From NCBI RefSeq assembly GCF_006715975.1, contig NZ_VFOF01000001.1, positions 1,250,001 to 1,314,000 of the forward strand: a DNA stretch of 64,000 nt. Reading direction: 5' to 3'. The position numbers and the translations under genes were made by a program. Position 1 is the first letter of the stretch, and each line of letters opens with the position of its first letter. The notes beneath the pieces were generated by a model that did not search any database, was not told where the DNA came from, and worked only from the letters and a program-made list of their open reading frames with translations. This DNA comes from Zymomonas mobilis. GTDB lineage: Bacteria; Pseudomonadota; Alphaproteobacteria; Sphingomonadales; Sphingomonadaceae. Shown piece after piece: positions 33,367-42,436 of this stretch.

Positions 33367-36300
33367 TAATCCTTGGAATAACGCAGGCTGACATTGGATG
33401 ACCCGAAACTGCTCGCTTCACTCAGGAGCGACAGGGTTCGGGTCAAAGATATTCTAATCTGGGTCGCCGTAAAGCCATGCGTATCGGTGATGACTTCCAT
33501 ATAAACATTTTTGAAAAGATATTTCCCAGCGGCCAAGGATGTTCCTTGGCCAGTCGAACTATTCGCCCCAACCACTCGTAAACGATCAATGCCGATCACC
33601 GAACGAAGCTTATCGAGTGGATCAAAGCCTTTGCCTCCTGTGCGAAGCGTATTCAACGCTGCCGCCAATTGTACTGCCTGCACTGCAGACAAGCTCGTCA
33701 CCGAAGAACCGAAAAGCAAGCGTGACAGGATTTCATCCTGTGCCAAAGAGGGCGACGAAGAAAAGGTGATTTCCGGTCTATTCGCAAAGCCGCCGATTTT
33801 CACCGTAGCTGTGATATCGTCAACCGTGGCTTCGGCAGTAATATCCAATGCCGGATTGGGAGGATTCCCGCCGGTAAACTGAATTTCACCATGATCTATA
33901 TCGAAACGCCGTCCGGCAAAGGTATAGGTTCCCCGAATGACCCGCATGTCACCCGTAATATTGGGGGATGTTGCCGTGCCTCTGACCCGCAAATCGGCTT
34001 GCCATTCGGATTCCAGCCCCATACCAGCAACAAATAACTGTTCAGGGGCGCTGATGCGAATATCCAGCTTCCATGCAGAGGCCAACATCGGCGGTGAATT
34101 GGTCGCCTCATTAGAAGCCGCGGTTTCAACCGCGCCTTTCCGCTTCACACCAGATAAATCATGAACGCTTTCTTTGTTATCAAGGATAAAGCGATAACGG
34201 GTTTCAGGCAGATTTAATTTCCCCTTGATAGAGCCACCTTCTTTGGCATTACTCTTAATATCAAGGTTACCCGAAACTGTTGACTTCATCTGATCCGCAC
34301 GGGCAAGTGTGGCTTTATCCAAGGTGATATTCAAAGTTGAATCATAATCACTGGCCGCATCAAGGCTGGCATAGCCTTTGGCTGAAACAGTACCTTTTCC
34401 GGCCTTCCCTGTCATTTTATCAAGGAAGAATTTTGACTGATCGAAATGGCCGTCAATATCAATAGAGGATACCAAGGTATCGTAGGCGCTGTTTTCATAA
34501 CGAAGCGAACGACCACGGATTAACCCTGTTAAAACAGGTGCATCGAGTTCACCGGTAATATCGGCGGCAACGGCCAAAGGCCCTCTTATCGATTGACCAC
34601 TGACACCACTCATCGACCATAAAATATCGGCATCAGCGTTATAACGGATACCGCCGCTTAAACGCCCCTTCAAAAGGGCATCTATCCAATCGGGTTTGTG
34701 CTGTTTTTCTGGAGCATAATTCGGCGTTATACCTAAACGCATTTGCCCGATCATGGCTTGATTTTGGCGAATAACGGCTTCTGAAACTAAACCGTTTTTG
34801 TCATGGGTTGCCACCATCATCAAATCAACCGGTTGAGACAATCCGGTAATCGAAGCCCGTGTAAAATGGTTCAAGGCTAAACGCGCAGAAATCAACGGCA
34901 CATTACCCGTTAAATCAGCATTGGCAATCGCTGACAGCTGACCACTTAAATTAGTCTCAGGCCATAAAAGATTGGCTTCCGATAAATCAATATCGGCGAT
35001 CTGCATCGCGGCATAACTATTTTGACCACCATAATGGCCGGATAAATCAATATGGCCTTTGGGAAGCTGGATAACCACTTTCGATATATCATAGCCGTTT
35101 TTATCCGAGCGAATTTCGACGGGCGCTGCCATATGCCAATTTAAATGGGCGACGTTACCTTGGGCATTCGCCCGCACCAGATTTTCATCAAAACTGCTAT
35201 GCAAAGCAACATTAAATGGAATGGGTGTCGTACCACCCACCGGTAAATTGCCTTGCAGGGTAAGGCCGGCTTCACCTTGATTTTTTTGATAAAGAACGCG
35301 ACCAGCGGTTTGCTTCAATAAAAAATTATTATAGCGAATATTGTTGAGTAAAGCTTCGCCTTGGAAAACTGGATTGGCAGAAAAGACCGCCTTTCCTCTT
35401 AACCGACCGCTTTCGATATCAATGGCTTGACCATAGGTAAAACGGGCTTTCTCTAGGGTAATGTCGGCATTGACCGCCTGATTGGCCTGATCTTCTGTTA
35501 AGCGGATAACACCGTCTAATCCGCGACCATTCAGCTCGAATTGCCCCATATATAGGCTATTCTTCGTCTGAGCCAGATTACCGTTAATCGTCACGCCCAA
35601 AAGATTGGCCTTGATTAACGGATGGGTAAGGATACCTCCGACATCAAGGGTCATAGCACCATAGGTTTTTGAATTACCCCGAACAAACAGGCTAATATTG
35701 CCCTTTGGTTGATAGGCACCATTTCCATCCAGATGAAATTCCGGTGAAACAAGGCTAAATCTTGGCATTCTTATGCCACCAACGGCATTGGCAATGACAT
35801 CTGCCCGTAAAACGGCTTCGCCACCAAAGGCTTTCTTTAATGCTGGTTTCTGCCAGTCACGCCCCGTCAAAGTCATTTGACCGGCCATGCCAAATTCACC
35901 GTTTTTCTCCGGTTGAAGGTGGCTGTCTATCGCCAAACTCAAGCGACCAACGCCATCTACTTTATAGGAATCAATGCCGCCTTTAATTGCCGCCCGCCAT
36001 TTTTTGCTAACAAAGTCAGTAATGACTGTCGTATTCGCATGGATATAACGGCTGCTGATATTGCTATGGTCGATCCGTAAAATATGGTCGCCATAATTGA
36101 TGGCACCTTCGACTTTTAAATTTTCCAGCAGATTGACCAGACGGGGGTCAAGGCCGGTGATTTTTCCGACGGACAAGCCCATAGGCATCGATAAACGGCT
36201 ATCGTCTATCAACATTTTGCCTCTGGCTTGAATATTTTCTACCATTTTACCTTGCCAGCCAATCTGGCCAGCATTTAAGCGCCAATCAATAGTCGGAGAT

Positions 36301-37556
36301 CGGATAAGGCCTGAAAGAACCGAAGAAAAAGCGAATTTTTTTAAGGATAAATCATCCAAAAAGAAATTCCGACCATTCGGGATATCCAGATTGACGCTCA
36401 TATTATTGAAGCGGCTCGTTTTCCAATCAATACCGCCCAAAGCCGTAAACTGGAACATCTCTCCAGAAACCGCACTACGAATATCTACAATATTTTTGTT
36501 GCTATGAGTGGTCAGATCAACCTGTAAGCCTTTTTTGAAAAAGGCTTGTATCGAAGCCGGCTGATCAGCCAATAATTCGGCGGGATAAACCGCACCAGCA
36601 AGATGAACAGCACCATTTCTGTTATGAAGTTGCCAGTCTAACAGTTTTTTATCGCCTGATTGTGCCTGAATATAACCGCGCCAATCCTGCCAATTTCCTT
36701 TTCCGGCGGCATCCATAATCAGCGGCTTACCCAAATGGGTCAGCCCATCAACAACCCCTCCAACGGGCGCATTTAAATGCGCATCTACAACCAAAAGATT
36801 GGCAGCAGGCTTGGCATCAAATTGTAAAGATAGGGTATCTCCACCACTAATGCCCTGCCCTTTATCCGCGCCAGCATTGGCTTTGACCGTAATTTGCCCC
36901 CGTATCAAAGCCAGCCGTCCATGCATGTGCAAACGGTGGTTTTGCCCATCCAGATTTTTTGAAATATCAATTCGGTCTAAATCAATCCGGTCGATATCCA
37001 GATGGATATTCGGCAAAAGAGGTGCGTTCGGATCTGATTTTGTCGGCTTCATTTCCGGATTACGGAGCAATCCGACCATCGGCGCATGAAGCGTCTTTAT
37101 CGTAATAATGCCGTAGCGATAATCCAGCGGATGCCATTCTACGAAAAGCGATGGCATATCAAGAAAACGGCCATGCTGGTCATAGGCTTTAACATCAATC
37201 AAGCGGAATGCCTGATAAATAGACCCATCAATCCGTTTTAATTTAACTTTTAGACCAGACTCTGTTGTATATTTATTGATATAATGAACAATGATCCGAT
37301 GCCCGACGGCCGTATCCAAAAATACGACTAAAGACGCTACCACCAGCGCCAATCCCGCAAGGCAAACGCTGCCCCACCCCAAAATAGATTTCAAATTCCG
37401 AAGGGGTGAAAGTGAATTATCAGAAAGGGCGGACTCTTCGGCCTCTTCAATATTAGCCTTAGTTTCCGTTTCTTGTAACTGTGCGGCGGCATCCGGATTC
37501 TGTACATTATTAGAATCCGAATTCGGTTTTTCTGAATTGTTATCCTGATCAGCCAT
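33363..37556 (-). CDS. tamB: Translocation and assembly module inner-membrane subunit TamB (DUF490/AsmA-like)
   Basis: Very large protein that spans the periplasm from the inner membrane to TamA and is implicated in outer-membrane protein insertion and phospholipid transport. An acidic cytosolic N-terminus of about 55 residues (Asn/Asp/Glu-rich) precedes one membrane helix (residues about 62-84). About 1,200 residues of repeated beta-strand, groove-forming sequence follow, and the diagnostic C-terminal DUF490 domain (GDMRVIRGTYTFAGRRFDIDHGEIQFTGG onward to the end). 1,397 residues from ATG 37556; the frame can be read one codon further from TTG. The start shares one base with the tamA stop (TGATG). 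Convergent overlap with astB at the 3' end. Confidence 0.9.
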   Translation of the reverse strand: MADQDNNSEKPNSDSNNVQNPDAAAQLQETETKANIEEAEESALSDNSLSPLRNLKSILGWGSVCLAGLALVVASLVVFLDTAVGHRIIVHYINKYTTESGLKVKLKRIDGSIYQAFRLIDVKAYDQHGRFLDMPSLFVEWHPLDYRYGIITIKTLHAPMVGLLRNPEMKPTKSDPNAPLLPNIHLDIDRIDLDRIDISKNLDGQNHRLHMHGRLALIRGQITVKANAGADKGQGISGGDTLSLQFDAKPAANLLVVDAHLNAPVGGVVDGLTHLGKPLIMDAAGKGNWQDWRGYIQAQSGDKKLLDWQLHNRNGAVHLAGAVYPAELLADQPASIQAFFKKGLQVDLTTHSNKNIVDIRSAVSGEMFQFTALGGIDWKTSRFNNMSVNLDIPNGRNFFLDDLSLKKFAFSSVLSGLIRSPTIDWRLNAGQIGWQGKMVENIQARGKMLIDDSRLSMPMGLSVGKITGLDPRLVNLLENLKVEGAINYGDHILRIDHSNISSRYIHANTTVITDFVSKKWRAAIKGGIDSYKVDGVGRLSLAIDSHLQPEKNGEFGMAGQMTLTGRDWQKPALKKAFGGEAVLRADVIANAVGGIRMPRFSLVSPEFHLDGNGAYQPKGNISLFVRGNSKTYGAMTLDVGGILTHPLIKANLLGVTINGNLAQTKNSLYMGQFELNGRGLDGVIRLTEDQANQAVNADITLEKARFTYGQAIDIESGRLRGKAVFSANPVFQGEALLNNIRYNNFLLKQTAGRVLYQKNQGEAGLTLQGNLPVGGTTPIPFNVALHSSFDENLVRANAQGNVAHLNWHMAAPVEIRSDKNGYDISKVVIQLPKGHIDLSGHYGGQNSYAAMQIADIDLSEANLLWPETNLSGQLSAIANADLTGNVPLISARLALNHFTRASITGLSQPVDLMMVATHDKNGLVSEAVIRQNQAMIGQMRLGITPNYAPEKQHKPDWIDALLKGRLSGGIRYNADADILWSMSGVSGQSIRGPLAVAADITGELDAPVLTGLIRGRSLRYENSAYDTLVSSIDIDGHFDQSKFFLDKMTGKAGKGTVSAKGYASLDAASDYDSTLNITLDKATLARADQMKSTVSGNLDIKSNAKEGGSIKGKLNLPETRYRFILDNKESVHDLSGVKRKGAVETAASNEATNSPPMLASAWKLDIRISAPEQLFVAGMGLESEWQADLRVRGTATSPNITGDMRVIRGTYTFAGRRFDIDHGEIQFTGGNPPNPALDITAEATVDDITATVKIGGFANRPEITFSSSPSLAQDEILSRLLFGSSVTSLSAVQAVQLAAALNTLRTGGKGFDPLDKLRSVIGIDRLRVVGANSSTGQGTSLAAGKYLFKNVYMEVITDTHGFTATQIRISLTRTLSLLSEASSFGSSNVSLRYSKDY

Positions 37557-39826
37557 CAAAAAGCCTGACCAATAGAAATATAGACCGAAATACGCGATTC
37601 TCCGGATTGCCGAGCGATAGGTGTTGCAAGATCAAGGCGGAAAGGGCCAAATGCGGTATAGTAACGCGCGCCTAAACCTGTGCCAAATCTTAAATTATGG
37701 AAGGTTGGAAGCGAATCTTGATAGACTTGCCCAGCATCAATAAAAGGCACCAACCCAAAATTACCGAAACGATACCGCACTTCAAAAGCCAGTTCTTCTT
37801 CCGACAGGCCTCCAACGGCATCTTTATAGGGATCCTTTGGCCCTAATTGCTGATAGCCATACCCACGAACAGAGCCGCCGCCACCGGCATAAATCCGGCG
37901 AGAAGGCGCCAATTGCTGAACCGAAGCCCCTTCGATTGAGGCTACCCTAACACGACCAGCTACAACCACATTATCCGCAACCGGATAATAGCCACTCGCG
38001 TCAAAAAGCATTCTGACATAGCCGCGCAGCCCAGAACCAATTGAAGTTTCAGGACTGATACGCATATTCAAGCGGTAACCTTTGGTTGGATTCATCAGAT
38101 TATTTGAACGGTCATACCCCACTTGCCCTGGCAAGGCCGCGATCAAATAGGAACGCGTTAGCCTTTCAGCACGGGAAAAGTCATAGCTCCGTTCGTTGGT
38201 CTGCGTTAATTCCGCTCCAATAGAATAAGTCCAGCGCTTTTGCCATAACTGGGTGGATTGCCGCGACAAGCTCCCCCCCAAAGAAAAACTGTAACCATTA
38301 TAGGCATCATATCTTTCACGGCCAGCCGTCAATCCAATTTGGATAACGCGATCTCGTTGTCCAGCATTATTGCGATTAAATAAAGCCGAAACCTGTTGTT
38401 GACGCGTTCCAATAATACCAGAGAAAGTCAAAGAACCTTCTGGCGGGAACCGATTACGACTAATCCAGCTTCCCTGCGCTTTGAAACCTTCGCCCGTACC
38501 ATAGCCGCCGGTAACTGAAATACTATGCTTTTTTCCCTGACCTTGACGGACATTAAGATCAACAATTTCGCTACCATCCTCCCGTTTTCGCCCCGTAGCG
38601 ACAGGTTCAACTGACACATGAGAAAAAAGGCTTGTTGCAGCTAAAGCCTCGCGCAGATCATCAACCATCCGGCTGTCATAGCGCTGGCCTTCTTTGAAGC
38701 GCGCGATATGCGAGATGTGTTCAGCACCAAGGATAATATGCTTATTATTGCTGACGATAATTGAACCGTAAGAACCAATGGGGCCGGCATCAACGGGCAA
38801 TGTATAATCGCCAGTATGCGTTTCATCATCCAACAGAATATTGCGATCATCAATTTTGGCAAAGGGATAGCCATAATGCGGCAAAGTTGTCAGAATATTA
38901 TTCTCGGCCTGTTCTATGTTGAGAGCAATAATCGGCTGACCTGAATGTAAATTTAAAGCGACTTTTGCTATATTGAGAGGAATTTCGCTACTACCCGTCA
39001 GATTTATCTGACCAAGGCAATATATTGTCCCCGCATTGACATCATAGCGGACATTATACTGCCCTTTTTCTATGGGCGTAATAGAAAGCGCGGCTTTCCC
39101 ATCATAATAGCCTTGAGACCGTAGAATACGGCCAATCAATTCCTGATCATTAGTCGCTCTGGCACCAATAACGGACAAACTATCGGCTTTATTTTTGCTC
39201 GATAGTAACACAGAATAATTTTTGAAAGCTTGATCGACATCAATGTCATTAAGCCCTTTGACATCGACTTTATAGCGAAGATCATCCTTTTCTTTTGCAA
39301 GGACGACATGCTCATTCATATCCGGCATAAAATGGGTAAGATCAGGCAAGGGTTCGGATAATACCGGATCAAGAGGCACAGATGTAATCGGTACCTGTTC
39401 TTTTACAGGATTTCCTGCCTTTTTATTATCAGTCGGAATGTCTTTCCGAGCCGGAGCGGGCTGCCCTGCAATATCCGTTTTTTCAGATGGTGTTACGCTA
39501 TCCTTAGCCACCGTCTTTTCTGTATCGGGCGCTACGGGTTGTTCTATTTTATCTAAACGAACAGCCGTATTTCCAGCTTTAGCTGCGTTCAGATTATTCT
39601 GAATTTCTGCTTTAGGCGCTTCTATGGCGGGTTGTGACAAAGTGGGTAATTTGTCAAAAAAAGACGGATCAAAAGGGTCATTAAGATTATTCGGCGCAGC
39701 CGGTTTAATATCTGGATCTTTACTGGTTGCAGATAATTCTTCAGCGCAGGCTGAAAAGGATATCAACCCGACAGAGATTAAACATATTCGATGTATCGAC
39801 CGACACAGATTGCTTTTAGAGGGCAT
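37556..39826 (-). CDS. tamA: Translocation and assembly module outer-membrane subunit TamA (Omp85 family)
   Basis: Omp85 protein partnering TamB. N-terminal hydrophobic segment (residues 11-27, ICLISVGLISFSAC) is a signal peptide; the Cys after SA could be a lipidation site, though its -3 residue is unusual. A Pro/Lys/Asp-rich linker to about residue 165 follows, then POTRA domains (VDVKGLNDIDVDQAFKNYS onward). The barrel carries the Omp85 motif YAGGGGSVRGYGYQQLGP and a C-terminal strand RISVYISIGQAF. 756 residues, longer than usual because of the linker. ATG overlaps the stop of the kinase gene (TAATG) and its stop overlaps the tamB start, so the whole unit is translationally coupled. Confidence 0.9.
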   Translation of the reverse strand: MPSKSNLCRSIHRICLISVGLISFSACAEELSATSKDPDIKPAAPNNLNDPFDPSFFDKLPTLSQPAIEAPKAEIQNNLNAAKAGNTAVRLDKIEQPVAPDTEKTVAKDSVTPSEKTDIAGQPAPARKDIPTDNKKAGNPVKEQVPITSVPLDPVLSEPLPDLTHFMPDMNEHVVLAKEKDDLRYKVDVKGLNDIDVDQAFKNYSVLLSSKNKADSLSVIGARATNDQELIGRILRSQGYYDGKAALSITPIEKGQYNVRYDVNAGTIYCLGQINLTGSSEIPLNIAKVALNLHSGQPIIALNIEQAENNILTTLPHYGYPFAKIDDRNILLDDETHTGDYTLPVDAGPIGSYGSIIVSNNKHIILGAEHISHIARFKEGQRYDSRMVDDLREALAATSLFSHVSVEPVATGRKREDGSEIVDLNVRQGQGKKHSISVTGGYGTGEGFKAQGSWISRNRFPPEGSLTFSGIIGTRQQQVSALFNRNNAGQRDRVIQIGLTAGRERYDAYNGYSFSLGGSLSRQSTQLWQKRWTYSIGAELTQTNERSYDFSRAERLTRSYLIAALPGQVGYDRSNNLMNPTKGYRLNMRISPETSIGSGLRGYVRMLFDASGYYPVADNVVVAGRVRVASIEGASVQQLAPSRRIYAGGGGSVRGYGYQQLGPKDPYKDAVGGLSEEELAFEVRYRFGNFGLVPFIDAGQVYQDSLPTFHNLRFGTGLGARYYTAFGPFRLDLATPIARQSGESRISVYISIGQAF

Positions 39827-41244
39827 TATTTTGGCCGACGAAGCAGTTCCAATCCTTTGCGTGCTGAAAAATAATAACCTTTTCCCCCATCATTTTTTGC
39901 ATTTTTACTTTGCGTTGCTGGCAAAAATATTTCTGCCCGTAAACCACCTTCTGGACGATTGGTCAGAAAAAGATTGCCCCCTTCTCTTTTTACCGTCCGT
40001 TCAACAGTCGCCAACCCCAACCCTAGACCCGCAGTATTGCGTTGGCGGGCTGTATCCAACCGTCGGAAAGGTTGCAAGACATGTTCTATCTGATCTTCTG
40101 GAATACCGGGGCCCATATCGTCAACACGGATATAGACACCCTTTTCGTCATGATGGAAGCTTACAATCGCCGTTTCCCCATAATGAAGAGCATTTTCGAT
40201 CAGATTGCTGATGGCACGCTTCATTAACAACGGGCGGGTCATAACATCATAGTGAGATGGCCCTTTATAAGAAATATTTTTACCGGCATCTTTAGCCGCA
40301 TTCACCAAAGTTTCGATAATAGCGACAATATCCGTCAAGCGCGTTACTTCAGGGTCTTGATCACCACGCAAAAACTGAAGAACAGATTTGATCATCATCG
40401 CCATCTCTTGAAGATCCGCCTCCAATGGCTCGCGGATTTCGTCTTCCTCAATGAAACTGGCTCTTAACTGTAAACGGGCAAGCGGCGTTCTTAAATCATG
40501 GCTAACAGCCGCTAACATCTCTGTTCTTTCGCGCAGCATATGGTCAATGCGCATCTGCATCTGGTTAAAGGCCTGCGCGACATGCCGTAATTCTTTTGGG
40601 CCCGTTTCATTGAACAGATGCTGTTTACCATCTCCAACCTTGGCAACGGCCTTCGACAAGGAACGTAACGGCGTTACAAATGCCTGTATAATCAAGCTAC
40701 CAACCAACCCTGCCCCAATCATAAGAATAAGGGCAGTTGTCAGACGATTAGTTAACCAGGGCATTGCCGGATTAGGCACTAATGTCTGGAAAATTAACCA
40801 GCTTCCATCCGATAATTTTAACTGCCCCAATAAATGATCCCGTCCCAATTTAGGCGCGAGATCTATATGAATGTCAGACGGGGATATCTCTGGATCATGG
40901 CTTAATATTTGCCCTTGGATCAGGTCAATCAGATGGCTGTCACTGTTAACATGGACATGTTTTACCTGACTGGGCGCCCAGAAAAACCGAATATCTCGAT
41001 TGGAAAAATTATTGGCCACCATCCGGCGGCGCGCTGGTTTATCTTGATTGATTACTTGTCTCGCAACAAGAACGCGCTCGGTAATCGATTGGGTTGCATC
41101 CGCAACATAGGTGAGCTGGCTTGCCTCTTCTGAAAAGACAAGGCTAAGCACCAGCTCCAACAACATTGTTGCCAGAAGAACAATCGCAATCCTTCCGGCT
41201 AAGCCCGGGGAAAGCTGCCTGAAGAGATTATGAGACCACTTCAA
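39826..41244 (-). CDS. EnvZ-type sensor histidine kinase coupled to the TAM genes
   Basis: Membrane histidine kinase of 472 residues. First membrane segment at about 16-37, a periplasmic sensor region of about 130 residues, and a second segment at about 168-190. A HAMP linker (TPLRSLSKAVAKVGDG) leads into the H-box AAVSHDLRTPLARL with His249. N-box NLIENALHYG, G1 DDMGPGIP and G2 TAGLGLGLATVERTV complete the ATPase. The SHDLRTPL form places it with EnvZ. It overlaps the response-regulator stop by four bases and shares a base with tamA. The stimulus is unknown; location suggests monitoring of outer-membrane biogenesis, which is inference. No symbol is given because orthology to envZ is not shown. 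Confidence 0.88.
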   Translation of the reverse strand: MKWSHNLFRQLSPGLAGRIAIVLLATMLLELVLSLVFSEEASQLTYVADATQSITERVLVARQVINQDKPARRRMVANNFSNRDIRFFWAPSQVKHVHVNSDSHLIDLIQGQILSHDPEISPSDIHIDLAPKLGRDHLLGQLKLSDGSWLIFQTLVPNPAMPWLTNRLTTALILMIGAGLVGSLIIQAFVTPLRSLSKAVAKVGDGKQHLFNETGPKELRHVAQAFNQMQMRIDHMLRERTEMLAAVSHDLRTPLARLQLRASFIEEDEIREPLEADLQEMAMMIKSVLQFLRGDQDPEVTRLTDIVAIIETLVNAAKDAGKNISYKGPSHYDVMTRPLLMKRAISNLIENALHYGETAIVSFHHDEKGVYIRVDDMGPGIPEDQIEHVLQPFRRLDTARQRNTAGLGLGLATVERTVKREGGNLFLTNRPEGGLRAEIFLPATQSKNAKNDGGKGYYFSARKGLELLRRPK

Positions 41245-41966
41245 TCCTGTGAAACCGGCACCGTAAACATATACCCCACCCCACGGATAGTGCGGATCAT
41301 GTCACCGGCTCCCGTCTGACTGGATAATTTTCGGCGTAATCGGCTGACCAGAACATCAATACTTCGATCCGATGCCTCGCTTAACCGACTACGTGATAAT
41401 TCCAGCAATCTTTCACGCCCGATGACGCGTTGGGCATGTTGCGAAAAGGATAAAAGTAAATCAAATTCAGCGCCGGATAATTCAACCCCCGCGCCGGTAG
41501 GCGAATGGAGTTCGCGCCGATCAGGGTCAATAATCCAGCCTTCAAAATGAATCAGATGGCTTTGGGGGCTTTCTTCTGCACCTTTGATGGCCTGACTGCG
41601 CCTTAAAACAGCGCGAACCCTCGCGACCAATTCTTTCTTACCAAAGGGTTTCGGGATGTAATCATCCCCGCCCAATTCCAATCCAACGACACGATCCGTT
41701 TCGTCATCACGGGCGCTTAGAAAGATGACAGGCGTTGCCATATAATGGCTATTGCTGCGCAATTCACGGGTTAAATCCAACCCGTTTTTGCCCGGCAGCA
41801 TGACATCCATCAAAATAAGATCGACTGTCCTGCCTTGCAGCTCTTCCCACATCTCTTCACCGCAACCAACCGGACAAGGTATGTAGCCATTCTCTTTCAG
41901 CACGCGAGCAATTAATGCCCGTAAAGAAGCATCGTCTTCGACGATCATAATCGTCTGGCTTGCCAT
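41241..41966 (-). CDS. OmpR-type response regulator coupled to the TAM genes
   Basis: OmpR/PhoB-family regulator, 241 residues. Receiver domain: acidic EDD at 10-12, phosphoacceptor Asp54 in LILMDVMLPGKNGLDL, then SARDDETDRVVGLELGGDDYIPKPFGKKELVARVRAVLRR. The winged-helix output follows (VELSGAEFDLLLSFSQHAQRVIGRERLLELSR; RSIDVLVSRLRRKL; RTIRGVGYMF). The last four bases overlap the kinase start, so the two form a standard pair. It begins 26 bases after hisI on the same strand, so hisI may be co-transcribed. Target genes are unknown; the downstream tamA/tamB are obvious candidates by linkage only. Confidence 0.9.
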   Translation of the reverse strand: MASQTIMIVEDDASLRALIARVLKENGYIPCPVGCGEEMWEELQGRTVDLILMDVMLPGKNGLDLTRELRSNSHYMATPVIFLSARDDETDRVVGLELGGDDYIPKPFGKKELVARVRAVLRRSQAIKGAEESPQSHLIHFEGWIIDPDRRELHSPTGAGVELSGAEFDLLLSFSQHAQRVIGRERLLELSRSRLSEASDRSIDVLVSRLRRKLSSQTGAGDMIRTIRGVGYMFTVPVSQD

Positions 41967-41992
41967 GCTATTTCCCCTATATCCTATTATTT

Positions 41993-42367
41993 TTATAATT
42001 GATCTTTTGATACAGGCACCAAATGGTCACCTTCGACCAATCGGTAAAAACAGCTTTGGGCACCGGTATGGCAGGCAGGGCCCATGGGATTCACCTTTAA
42101 CCAGACAGTGTCTTGGTCACAATCAATCCGCATTTCCTGTATTTTCATAACGTGACCAGATTCTTCACCCTTGCGCCACAGTTTTTTACGGGAACGAGAC
42201 CAAAAATGGGCTTCTTTAGTTGCAATGCTCAGCTCGAAAGATTCTTTGTTCATATGGGCAACCATTAACAAAAGACCGGTTTTAGCATCGCTCAAAACCG
42301 CGTTAATAAGTCCTTTTTCGTCCCATGCAGGATTTAATATATTCCCGCGATCCCGATCACCATGCAT
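41993..42367 (-). CDS. hisI: Phosphoribosyl-AMP cyclohydrolase HisI
   Basis: Third step of histidine synthesis: zinc-dependent ring opening of phosphoribosyl-AMP. The protein (124 residues) has the conserved MVAHMNKESFELSIATKEAHFWSRSRKKLWRKGEESG. The metal-binding CDQDTVWLKV and ACHTGAQSCFYR supply the zinc cysteines and the aspartates. It lacks the C-terminal HisE domain that is fused in enterobacteria. It stands apart from other his genes, between an RNA methyltransferase and the TAM-linked regulator. Confidence 0.95.
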   Translation of the reverse strand: MHGDRDRGNILNPAWDEKGLINAVLSDAKTGLLLMVAHMNKESFELSIATKEAHFWSRSRKKLWRKGEESGHVMKIQEMRIDCDQDTVWLKVNPMGPACHTGAQSCFYRLVEGDHLVPVSKDQL

Positions 42368-42436
42368 TGCCGTTGTGCCTTTTATTTTTGTTGCAAGAGA
42401 AAGTAGAAGAATTGAGATAAAATTATAAGATAGATT

